A DNA stretch of 7,856 bases. Origin: an uncultured Oscillospiraceae bacterium (lineage in GTDB: Bacteria > Bacillota > Clostridia > Oscillospirales > Oscillospiraceae). The notes beneath the pieces were generated by a model. It ran no database searches. It worked only from the letters and a program-made list of their open reading frames with translations, and had not been told where the DNA came from. The DNA lies in the NCBI GenBank assembly GCA_934635545.1, contig CAKTZN010000085.1, positions 1 to 7,856 of the forward strand, written 5' to 3'. Of the stretch, positions 1-5,857 are shown one piece after another. Position 1 is the first letter of the stretch, and each line of letters begins with the position of its first letter. The position numbers and the translations under genes were made by a program.

Positions 1-909
1 GACATGCTGGATCTGACCGCCATCGACGACGTGGTGCTGGAGATCACCGACCGCCACGGCGCCAACATGGGTCTGACCCTGGACACCGTGACCCGCAACG
101 AGATTCAGCAGGGCACCCACGTCATCTACGCCCCCGGCAAGGACACCGATGGCAAGAAGGTGGAGAACCTGCACCGCTATGGGCTGGACAAGACCTGCGT
201 CATGACCGCAGAGCTGGTGGCCCGCGCCGCCACCGAGCTGAAGAAGATGAACGCCCCCACCTTTGACGGCAAGTACGTCTGCATCATCCATCCCAGCGTG
301 GCCTTCGACCTGCGCAACGACCCCGACTGGGTGGCCGCCCATCAGTACGCCGCCGCCACGGAGCTGTTCTCCGGTGAGATCGGCGAGCTGCACGGCGTGC
401 GCTTCGTGGAGACCACCGAGGCCAAGATCTTCCGGGGTGACGATCTGGCAAGCAACAGCCGCACCCTGACCGCCAGCGCCGCCGCCAACGGCTCCACCAC
501 CGTCAGCTTTGACGGCGGCACCGTGGCCGCCGGGGCACTGGTGGGCCGCTATGTACTGTGCGGCGGCAAGCGCGCGAAGGTCACGGCCAACACCGCCAGC
601 CAGTTGACGCTGGACAGCGCCGTCACCCTGGCGGACAACGACGTCATCTATCCCGGCGAGGGCGGCAAGGACGGTCTGGCCGTGTACGGCTGTCTGTTTG
701 TGGGCAAGGGCGCTTACGGCGTTGTCGATCTCAGCGAGGGCACCGAGGTCATCGTGAAGCCCCGCGGCTCCTCCGGCACCGCCGATCCCCTGGATCAGCG
801 CTCCAGCGTGGGCTGGAAGGGCATCCACGCCGCCGCCATCCTGTACGACGAGTACATCGTCCGCGTGGAGTGCGGCAGCAGCTATTCCGGCGAGGACAAA
901 TCGAACTAA
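1..909 (+). CDS. N4-gp56 family major capsid protein, 5'-truncated
   Basis: This is the C-terminal 300 or so residues of a phage major capsid protein, which forms the icosahedral shell. The frame is open from base 1, so the true start lies upstream and the ATG at base 4 is internal. Numbering from that ATG, the segment LDLTAIDDVVLEITDRHG (2-19), the following TLDTVTRNEI, the IHPSVAFDLRND stretch (about 96-106) and the C-terminal AYGVVDL...GTADPLDQRSSVGWKG...ILYDEYIVRVE are the pattern I know from N4-gp56-type capsid proteins of clostridial phages. Residues about 150-220 are a Thr/Ser/Ala/Gly-rich, beta-type segment that looks like an insertion domain between the core and its closing strand. 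Arginine codons are almost all CGC (12 of 13 by eye), unlike the tail genes downstream, which fits high expression. The family assignment comes from motif recall and no search was run. Confidence that it is a capsid protein is high. Confidence 0.88.
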   Translation, partial: DMLDLTAIDDVVLEITDRHGANMGLTLDTVTRNEIQQGTHVIYAPGKDTDGKKVENLHRYGLDKTCVMTAELVARAATELKKMNAPTFDGKYVCIIHPSVAFDLRNDPDWVAAHQYAAATELFSGEIGELHGVRFVETTEAKIFRGDDLASNSRTLTASAAANGSTTVSFDGGTVAAGALVGRYVLCGGKRAKVTANTASQLTLDSAVTLADNDVIYPGEGGKDGLAVYGCLFVGKGAYGVVDLSEGTEVIVKPRGSSGTADPLDQRSSVGWKGIHAAAILYDEYIVRVECGSSYSGEDKSN

Positions 910-911
910 CG

Positions 912-920
912 TAAGGAGGA
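912..920 (+). promoter_or_regulatory. Ribosome binding site for the 73-aa gene
   Basis: TAAGGAGGA is a near-perfect anti-Shine-Dalgarno complement placed 7 bases before the ATG at 928. It lies just after the capsid stop codon and supports the small downstream gene as truly translated. Confidence 0.8.
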
Positions 921-927
921 ACGGAAT

Positions 928-1149
928 ATGGCAAAGAAGCAGGACAGGGCTGCGGAGACGGTCAGCGTGACCATCCCCAGAGGCCGCAAGCAGGAGGAGA
1001 ACTTCGTCATCGTCTCCGTCAACGGCCGGAGCTTCAAGATCATGAAGGGCGTACAGGTGGAGGTGCCCGACTATGTGGCGGAGGTACTGGTGAACAGCCG
1101 CATGATGGCGGAGGAGGCCCGCCGCTATGTGGACAGAATGGCCGACTGA
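928..1149 (+). CDS. Small basic phage protein, unknown function
   Basis: This 73-residue protein is encoded between the capsid gene and a connector-position gene. It has a charged N-terminus (MAKKQDRAAETVSVTIPRGRKQ), a short beta-rich core (NFVIVSVNGRSFKIMKGVQVEVP), and a helical C-terminus (YVAEVLVNSRMMAEEARRYVDRM). There is no signal peptide or membrane segment. I do not recognise a named family. The pattern of a beta core followed by 'evPdyVaevl.ns' is one I associate with small hypothetical proteins next to capsid genes in clostridial prophages. Position suggests a head-associated role such as capsid decoration or head completion, but that is inference from neighbourhood only. Its strong RBS and 18-base spacing from the capsid stop place it in the same operon. 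Confidence 0.75.
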   Translation: MAKKQDRAAETVSVTIPRGRKQEENFVIVSVNGRSFKIMKGVQVEVPDYVAEVLVNSRMMAEEARRYVDRMAD

Positions 1150-1154
1150 GGAGG
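1148..1154 (+). promoter_or_regulatory. Ribosome binding site that fixes the start at 1163
   Basis: GAGGAGG overlaps the stop codon of the preceding 73-aa gene and sits 8 bases before the ATG at 1163. An earlier in-frame ATG at 1127 lies inside the upstream gene with no comparable site, so 1163 is preferred. Confidence 0.7.
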
Positions 1155-1162
1155 CGGCAGCC

Positions 1163-1522
1163 ATGGCGAACATCACAGCAAAGCAGGTGCTGGAGCAGGT
1201 GGACGCACTGGCACCCAACCAGTACACCAGGGTGGAGAAGCTGCGGTGGCTGGCGCAGGCGGAGGGCTTCGTGCAGCGGGAGATCTGCCGGGTGACGGGG
1301 CCGCTGGCGGCGCTGGAGGAGGATTCGGCGCTGGCGGTGGAGGCGCCCTATGACGAGCTGTACCGCCACTATGTGGAGGCGCAGATCCACTACTGCAACG
1401 GTGAGATGGCCCGGTACAACAGCGCGGCGGCCAACTGGAACAACGGCCTGCTGACCTATCGGGATTATGTGTGCCGCACCACCGCGCCGGTGCAGGGTGT
1501 TAAGGCATTGAAGCTATGCTAA
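1163..1522 (+). CDS. Probable head-completion/connector-position phage protein
   Basis: This 119-residue protein starts at the ATG with the GAGGAGG site. The N-terminal half is helical (ITAKQVLEQVDALAPNQYTRVEKLRWLAQAEG). The centre contains VEAPYDELYRHYVEAQIHYCNGEMARYNSAAANWNNGLLTYRDYVCRTTAP. The 'PYDELY..Y...QI....GE..RYN.....' pattern is one I know from small proteins encoded soon after the capsid gene in clostridial phages, where head-tail connector or head-completion genes lie. An opening helix with N..T...K..WL...E resembles the DNA-end or portal-adjacent adaptor position, but no catalytic residues are visible. A structural role in joining head to tail is inferred from gene order and the motif. 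It is the last gene before the stem-loop-rich gap. The real family could be a generic DUF. Confidence 0.7.
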   Translation: MANITAKQVLEQVDALAPNQYTRVEKLRWLAQAEGFVQREICRVTGPLAALEEDSALAVEAPYDELYRHYVEAQIHYCNGEMARYNSAAANWNNGLLTYRDYVCRTTAPVQGVKALKLC

Positions 1523-1525
1523 ACC

Positions 1526-1556
1526 TTATCAAAAAAACTTTGTTTTTTTTTGATAA
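1526..1556. repeat. A/T-rich perfect hairpin
   Basis: TTATCAAAAAAA pairs with TTTTTTTGATAA over 12 bp with a 7-base loop (CTTTGTT). It begins 4 bases after the stop codon of the connector-position gene. There is no GC core, so it is a weak candidate for an intrinsic terminator, although a longer T run (1543-1551) lies in the right arm. It may instead mark one end of an inserted repeat. Confidence 0.6.
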
Positions 1557-1581
1557 ATTTAAGATTCGCTCCGACCCGCGC

Positions 1582-1606
1582 TTTCCGCACACAAAGTGTG
1601 CGGAAA
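1582..1606. repeat. GC-rich perfect hairpin, 3-base loop
   Basis: TTTCCGCACAC (1582-1592) and GTGTGCGGAAA (1596-1606) form an 11-bp perfect stem around an AAA loop. Its last three bases are also the start of the next stem's left arm. Confidence 0.65.
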
Positions 1607-1631
1607 ACACTCTCTCCGCGCAGAGTGTTTT
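1604..1631 (+). terminator. Terminator-like hairpin with trailing T run
   Basis: AAAACACTCT (1604-1613) and AGAGTGTTTT (1622-1631) form a 10-bp stem with an 8-base loop (CTCCGCGC), and Ts run from 1628 to 1632. The stem is only moderately GC-rich and the T run is partly inside the right arm, so termination may be partial. The A run before the stem makes it terminator-like on the opposite strand too. Read-through seems needed, because tail genes follow without an obvious promoter. Confidence 0.4.
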
Positions 1632-1658
1632 TCGCCACGCACATGTCGCGGCGAAAAA
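1628..1658. repeat. Hairpin sharing T-run with preceding stem
   Basis: TTTTTCGCC (1628-1636) pairs with GGCGAAAAA (1650-1658). After an A-C mismatch two more CG pairs form (1638-1639/1647-1648). The left arm reuses the Ts of the previous stem, so both cannot be fully closed at once. Confidence 0.55.
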
Positions 1659-1670
1659 CGATCCGAAAAG

Positions 1671-1694
1671 TTCGCCGCCATGGCGGGCGGCGAA
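1671..1694. repeat. GC-rich hairpin with nested palindrome
   Basis: TTCGCCGCC (1671-1679) pairs with GGCGGCGAA (1686-1694) around a 6-base loop. An alternative register is the perfect 12-base palindrome CCGCCATGGCGG (1675-1686). Flanking AAAAG (1666-1670) and CTTTT (from 1705) could extend the structure with a bulge. Confidence 0.55.
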
Positions 1695-1719
1695 TTCTGC
1701 GAAGCTTTTTCATAACCAA

Positions 1720-1745
1720 GGCTGGAGAGAGTTTTCTCTCCAGCC
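1720..1745. repeat. Perfect 11-bp hairpin upstream of tail-hub gene
   Basis: GGCTGGAGAGA (1720-1730) and TCTCTCCAGCC (1735-1745) form a perfect stem with a GTTT loop. There is no downstream T run, so it is not a standard terminator. It ends 10 bases before the AAGGAGG site (1756-1762) of the next gene. It could protect the 5' end of a processed mRNA or influence access to that RBS. Confidence 0.6.
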
Positions 1746-1755
1746 CTGTGTAAGG

Positions 1756-1762
1756 AAGGAGG
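1756..1762 (+). promoter_or_regulatory. Strong ribosome binding site for the tail-hub gene
   Basis: AAGGAGG sits 6 bases before the ATG at 1769, immediately after the last hairpin of the array. It supports independent translation initiation of the 570-aa gene rather than coupling to the gene upstream of the gap. Confidence 0.75.
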
Positions 1763-1768
1763 AACAGC

Positions 1769-3481
1769 ATGTTTCTATCACAATTTAAGGCCCCGGCGCA
1801 GCAGCGGGTGACGGTCAGCAAATTCCTGGGCTATGACGCGCGGCCCAGGACGCCGCTGGGAGCTTTCACCCGGATGAAGAACCTGACGGGGGACGGCTAT
1901 CCCACACTGTCGGTGCGGGAAAAGCGCAAGACCGTTATGGTGCTGGACAAGCCCAACGGGCTGTGCGCCAAGGACTGCCTGATCTGGGTGGACGGCGGCA
2001 CACTGTACATCAACGGGGCGGCCATCGACCTGACGCTGACGGACGGGGAAAAGCAGTTGGTATCCATGGGGGCGTATCTGCTGATCTGGCCCGACAAGAA
2101 GTACGTCAACACCCAGGATCTCAGCGACAAGGGCAGTCTGGAGAACACCAGCCAGACCACCGGCACCGTCACCTTTGCCCTGTGCCGCAGCGACGGCACG
2201 GAGTATGAGGACTATACCGCCGGGGCGGCGGCACCGGCGGGCGCTGAGAGCGGCGATCTGTGGCTGGACGCCGGCAGCGGCGCGGCGCTGATGCGCTATG
2301 ACGGCGTCATGTGGCAGGCGGTGGACGACGCGGCCATGAAGATCAGCGCCGCGGGCATCGGCCTGGGCTTTTCCGCCGGGGACGGCGTGACGGTCTCCGG
2401 CTGCACCGGGTCGGCGGCAGACGGCACCTGGACGCTGCTGCAATGCGAGGACGACGCCATCGTCATCGGCACCGTGGCGGCCATCAAAGGGGAGCAGACC
2501 GCCGCCGTGACGGTGCGGCGCTATGTGCCGGACATGGACTTCGTGGTGGAGTGCGGCAACCGGCTGTGGGGCTGCAAGTACGGCATCGTGGACGGACAGA
2601 CCGTCAACGCCGTGTACGGCAGCGCCCTGGGCGACTTCCGCAACTGGAACGCCTTCGCGGGGCTGTCCACCGACAGCTATGCCGCCGACCGGGGCAGCGA
2701 CGGCGTGTTCACCGGCGCGGCGGCCTATCTGGGGACGGTGCTGTTCTTCAAGGAACACAGCATGGAGCGGCTGTACATCAGCGCCGCGGGCGCGCACCAG
2801 ATCACGTCGCTGCAGTGCCCCGGCGTGAAGCAGGGCAGCAGCCGCTCCCTGGCGGTGGCGGACGGGGTGCTGTATTTCCACGGCAGCGGCGGCGTGTACG
2901 CCTTTGACGGCAGCATGCCCCGGCTGGTATCCGCCTGCTTCGGCGACGAGCGGTACGAAAGTGCCGTGGGCGGCGCGGCGGAGGGACAGTACTGGCTGTC
3001 GGCCCGGCGAAACGGCGGGGATCACCTCTTCGTCTACGACACGGCGCGGAAGCTGTGGCACCGACAGGACGGGCTGCGGGTAAAGCAGTTCGCCGTGTCC
3101 GGCGGCGTGCTGTACGGTCTGACGGCGGGCGGCGTCACGGCGCTGCAGGGCACGACGGACGGCGACGAGGCGGAGCCTGACTGGTACGCCGAGACGGGCG
3201 AGTTGGGTCTGGACACGCCGGAGCAGAAGTTTTTGCAGCGCCTGGAGCTGCGGCTCTCGCCGGACAGCGGCGCATGGGTAAAGGCCCACGTCAGCTATGA
3301 CGAGGGGCGCACCTGGCACTATGCCGGGCACCTGCAGGGAGACGGACGCCGCCTGCGGGCCGGACTGCTGGCGGTGCGGCCGGTGCGCTGTCCCCAGCTC
3401 CGGCTGCGGCTCACCGGCCACGGCGGCTGCCGCATTTACAGCATCAGCGCCGTGTATGAGAGAGGAAGTGATCTGCCGTGA
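1769..3481 (+). CDS. Podovirus-like tail hub / DNA-stabilisation-type protein
   Basis: This 570-residue protein is almost entirely beta-structure with no membrane segment. Repeated blade-like stretches occur at about 258-297 (FVVECGNRLWGCKYG...LGDFRNWNAF), 320-335 (YLGTVLFFKEHSMERLYI), 360-385 (SLAVADGVLYFHGSGGVYAFDG), 408-435 (YWLSARRNGGDHLFVYDTARKLWHR) and 438-460 (VKQFAVSGGVLYGLTAGG). A separate C-terminal beta module follows (about 489-566, LQRLELRLSPDSG...VSYDEGRTWHYAG...RIYSISAVYERGSD). The layout, with 'gN.LW' and 'F.NW..F', resembles the beta-propeller hub proteins of short-tailed phages, such as the P22 gp10 type that closes the head and binds fibres. That comparison is structural pattern recall, not a search. 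Residues about 130-250 (including LWLDAGSGAALMRYDGVMWQ) look like an inserted module. Its position after the capsid and connector genes and before fibre genes fits. A generic tail or baseplate protein is the alternative. Confidence 0.68.
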   Translation: MFLSQFKAPAQQRVTVSKFLGYDARPRTPLGAFTRMKNLTGDGYPTLSVREKRKTVMVLDKPNGLCAKDCLIWVDGGTLYINGAAIDLTLTDGEKQLVSMGAYLLIWPDKKYVNTQDLSDKGSLENTSQTTGTVTFALCRSDGTEYEDYTAGAAAPAGAESGDLWLDAGSGAALMRYDGVMWQAVDDAAMKISAAGIGLGFSAGDGVTVSGCTGSAADGTWTLLQCEDDAIVIGTVAAIKGEQTAAVTVRRYVPDMDFVVECGNRLWGCKYGIVDGQTVNAVYGSALGDFRNWNAFAGLSTDSYAADRGSDGVFTGAAAYLGTVLFFKEHSMERLYISAAGAHQITSLQCPGVKQGSSRSLAVADGVLYFHGSGGVYAFDGSMPRLVSACFGDERYESAVGGAAEGQYWLSARRNGGDHLFVYDTARKLWHRQDGLRVKQFAVSGGVLYGLTAGGVTALQGTTDGDEAEPDWYAETGELGLDTPEQKFLQRLELRLSPDSGAWVKAHVSYDEGRTWHYAGHLQGDGRRLRAGLLAVRPVRCPQLRLRLTGHGGCRIYSISAVYERGSDLP

Positions 3482-4242
3482 GCGATTTTCCTATGCCGCC
3501 CTATCCCAACGGGTCGGTGCAGCAGCAGTTGACACAGCAGTACTCCTATCTCTTCCAGATGGCCCAGCAGCTCAATATGGCCCTGGCCGCCCTGGAGGGC
3601 GGCGGCGCATCCGCCGGAGGCGGACAGCGGAAGCGGGCCGGTGCCGCCAGCGCCTCCGCCGCCGACGCCGACGCCGCGCAGGAGAACAGTGAGCAGTTCC
3701 AGAACCTGCGGGCCATGATCATCAAGACGGCCAAGCAGGTGACGCGGCGCATGGAGCAGCTTGAGGTACGGCTGGGGGAGGAATATGTGGCCGCCTCCCA
3801 GTTCGGCACCTATGTGCAGCGGCTGAGCGCCTATCTGGAGGTCAATCCGGCGGCGCTGACGCAGTATTACAGCTTCTGCAGCGATCTGGCCGCCAATGTG
3901 GCGGCGGTGGACGCCGCCTTTTCCAGCTACCGGCTGGACACGGAGGGCTATATCCGCACGGGCATCGTGTACTATGACGGGCCCGCCCCGGTCTATGGCG
4001 TGGCGGTGGGCCAGAATCTGACCACCACGGAGACCGACGGCAAAAAGGTGGTGGATCAGAACAACTTCCGGGCGGTGTTCACCGCCCAGAAGCTGAGCTT
4101 CTGGCAGGACAGCACGGAGATCGCCTATGTATCCAACAACCGGCTGTATATCACCAACATCACGGTGCTGGACAGCATCGGCATCGGCTCATGGCGCATG
4201 GACAGCGGCAGCGGGCTGACATTCAAATGGATCGGAGGATGA
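3478..4242 (+). CDS. Minor tail structural protein
   Basis: This 254-residue protein starts at a GTG whose last two bases begin the previous gene's TGA (GTGA overlap), with AGGAAG about 9 bases upstream, so translation is probably coupled. Parts in order are a helical N-terminus (QQLTQQYSYLFQMAQQLNMALAAL, to about 40), an Ala/Gly-rich low-complexity linker (about 41-68), a helical or coiled-coil stretch (about 70-155), and a beta-rich C-terminus (162-254). The C-terminus contains GIVYYDGPAPVYGVAVGQNL and FTAQKLSFWQDSTEIAYVSNNRLYIT. That C-terminal pattern is familiar from the ends of minor structural / tail-endopeptidase-like proteins of clostridial siphophages, but here it stands alone without a protease domain. 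It probably links the hub to the fibre or forms a stalk. This is a structural component by context, and its precise role is unknown. Confidence 0.72.
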   Translation: MSDFPMPPYPNGSVQQQLTQQYSYLFQMAQQLNMALAALEGGGASAGGGQRKRAGAASASAADADAAQENSEQFQNLRAMIIKTAKQVTRRMEQLEVRLGEEYVAASQFGTYVQRLSAYLEVNPAALTQYYSFCSDLAANVAAVDAAFSSYRLDTEGYIRTGIVYYDGPAPVYGVAVGQNLTTTETDGKKVVDQNNFRAVFTAQKLSFWQDSTEIAYVSNNRLYITNITVLDSIGIGSWRMDSGSGLTFKWIGG

Positions 4243-4245
4243 GCA

Positions 4246-5820
4246 ATGGCGTATACGGAAAAGGATTTCAACCTGAGCTGGGGCGACATCACCATCGGCC
4301 AGGCCAACACCCTGGTGGTGACGCGGCCATCGGCCCAGTACAGCTTCCGCTTTCACTATGACTTTCAGGGCGTCAGCGCCGATGTGACGGCGGCGGAGCT
4401 GGAGACCGTATCCCAGGACGACACCAGGGTGGTCTATCGCTGGACGCCGGAGGAGAGCCTGTCCCTGGCCATCCCCGACAGCGTGTCCGGCAGCGGCACG
4501 CTGACCATGACGGTGGCGTTTACCAGCGGCATCCCCCAGCTCAGCAATCCCAACTACTGCACCAGGGACTATGCCTTTACCGCCTATGTGCCGGACAGCA
4601 TGCGGCCCAGCGCCGCGCTGACGGTGACGCTGGTGAACGACAACGCGCTGCTGGAGCAGTGGGGACTGTGGGTGCGGGGCATGAGCTGCCTGCAGTACGC
4701 GGTGGAGGCCAGCGCCGTGGGCGGCGCGTCGCTGGCGGGGTGCCGGTTCACCTTTGCCGGACAGAGCGTATCGGGCTTTTCCGGCGTCACGGCGCCCATC
4801 GGCATGGCGGGCACCCTGACGCCCACCGCCGTGGTCACCGATTCCCGGGGCCGCACCACCACCGTCACCGCGCCGGCGGTGTCGGTATTCGACTATCAGA
4901 TGCCGTCGCTGCGGACGTCGGCGGCCTTCCGGTGCAATGCCGCCGGCGTGGAGGACAGCGGCGGGCCCTGTCTGCGGGTGAAGGCGTCCGGTAGCTGCTG
5001 GCCGCTGGACGGCCGGAACACCGTGACGCTGCGGGCCCGGTACCGTCCGGTGGGCGGCGTCTACGGCGGCTACACCACGCTGGTGAGCGGCGTGACCGCC
5101 CAGATCGCCGAGGCGCTGGACAAGGACACCACCTATGAGGTGGAGCTGTCCGCCATGGACACGGTGGGCAGCGTCAGGGCCGTCAGCTACACCTCCTCCA
5201 ACGCGGCGGTGGCCTTCCATCTCCGAGCCGGAGGCGTGTGCGCGGCCTTCGGCAAGCTGGCGGACAGTCCCACGCTGCAGTGCGCGTGGGACGCGGGGTT
5301 CGACGGCGACGTGACCGTGGCGGGCAAGGTGGCGGCAGGCAGCCTGACGGTGGGCGGCAGGACACTCCTCGACCTGCTGTACCCGGTAGGGGCGCTGTAT
5401 CTCTCCACCGCCGCTGCCGACCCCGGCACGGTGCTGGGCGGCACATGGCAGCGGATCCAGGATTGCTTCCTGCTGGCGGCGGGCGAGAGCTATGCCGCCG
5501 GGACCACCGGCGGACAGACGCAGCGCACGCTGACCGCCCAGCAGCTACCGCCCCACGCCCACCACATCACCGGCTACACCGGGTCGGAGTCCATCAGCCA
5601 CGACCACGGCATCCCCAACATCGCCCAGGGCGGCAGCGGCTCCGGCGCCTATGCCGAGAGCTGGGGCGGCGGCTCCGGCAGCCGTGAACTGCACACCGAC
5701 GCCATCTCCATCAGCCACAACCACACGCTGGACATGGACACCCAGTCCAGCGGCGGCGGCGAGGCGGTGGACATGATGCCGCCCTATCTGGCGGTGTATG
5801 TGTGGCAGCGCCTGAGCTGA
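4246..5820 (+). CDS. Tail fibre / receptor-binding protein with collar-like C-terminus
   Basis: This 524-residue protein starts 3 bases after the previous stop, with its GGAGGA site inside the end of the preceding gene. Residues about 1-320 are repeated beta-sandwich-like segments (VVYRWTPEESLSLAIPDSVSGSGTLTMTVAF; GTLTPTAVVTDSRGRTTTVTAPAVSVFDY; RYRPVGG...YTTLVSGVTAQIAEALDKDTTYEVEL). They resemble the siphovirus DUF859-type proteins as I recall them. A linker (about 320-378) has the 'vaFhl..gGvcaAFGKla' pattern common in phage fibres. The C-terminal domain (about 376-524) begins LLYPVGALYLSTAAADPGTVLGGTWQRI and ends MMPPYLAVYVWQR, typical of collar / baseplate-gp10-like domains. It carries histidines in HxH patterns at 437/439/440, 452/454 and 491/493, the sort of residues that bind a metal ion in trimeric fibres. 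It likely recognises the host surface at the tail tip. Host receptor cannot be told from sequence. Confidence 0.82.
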   Translation: MAYTEKDFNLSWGDITIGQANTLVVTRPSAQYSFRFHYDFQGVSADVTAAELETVSQDDTRVVYRWTPEESLSLAIPDSVSGSGTLTMTVAFTSGIPQLSNPNYCTRDYAFTAYVPDSMRPSAALTVTLVNDNALLEQWGLWVRGMSCLQYAVEASAVGGASLAGCRFTFAGQSVSGFSGVTAPIGMAGTLTPTAVVTDSRGRTTTVTAPAVSVFDYQMPSLRTSAAFRCNAAGVEDSGGPCLRVKASGSCWPLDGRNTVTLRARYRPVGGVYGGYTTLVSGVTAQIAEALDKDTTYEVELSAMDTVGSVRAVSYTSSNAAVAFHLRAGGVCAAFGKLADSPTLQCAWDAGFDGDVTVAGKVAAGSLTVGGRTLLDLLYPVGALYLSTAAADPGTVLGGTWQRIQDCFLLAAGESYAAGTTGGQTQRTLTAQQLPPHAHHITGYTGSESISHDHGIPNIAQGGSGSGAYAESWGGGSGSRELHTDAISISHNHTLDMDTQSSGGGEAVDMMPPYLAVYVWQRLS

Positions 5821-5839
5821 ACACCACTTTCATCACATT

Positions 5840-5848
5840 TGAAAAGGA
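5840..5848 (+). promoter_or_regulatory. Ribosome binding site for the peptidoglycan-binding gene
   Basis: AAAAGGAGA lies in the 37-base spacer after the fibre stop, 9 bases before the ATG at 5858. It decides that start over a shifted-frame ATG at 5839. Confidence 0.65.
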
Positions 5849-5857
5849 GACGATCAT

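Larger units (their letters stand above)
1523..1768. repeat. Non-coding gap filled with six consecutive stem-loops
   Basis: No gene is credible here. The short open frames on both strands are broken up by inverted repeats and lack RBSs. The gap interrupts an otherwise tightly packed structural operon. Stems read directly from the sequence are 1526-1537/1545-1556 (12 bp), 1582-1592/1596-1606 (11 bp), 1604-1613/1622-1631 (10 bp), 1628-1636/1650-1658 (9 bp plus 2 after a mismatch), 1671-1679/1686-1694 (9 bp) and 1720-1730/1735-1745 (11 bp). Neighbouring stems 2-3 and 3-4 share 3-4 arm bases. The A/T runs here contrast with the GC-rich genes on both sides. It could be a dispersed intergenic repeat (REP/MITE-like), a terminator/attenuator block, or RNA processing structure. 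The sequence alone does not decide. Confidence 0.75.

Noticed and set aside
1523..1768. CRISPR array
   Set aside because: The stems differ in sequence and there are no regularly spaced identical repeats with unique spacers.
1519..1821. Small overlapping frames on both strands in the hairpin gap
   Set aside because: They run through inverted repeats, lack RBSs, and have no protein-like pattern. The region is better explained as structured non-coding DNA.
1778..3421. Long open frame (547 codons) on the minus strand
   Set aside because: It lies fully opposite the tail-hub gene, has a low-complexity Arg/Ala/Gln/His-rich translation with no recognisable domain, and lacks a supported RBS. Long antisense frames are expected in GC-rich genes with strong third-position bias.
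4189..5220. Antisense frame (343 codons) opposite the fibre gene
   Set aside because: The translation is His/Arg/Gly-rich and low complexity, typical of a reverse-strand shadow of a GC-rich gene.
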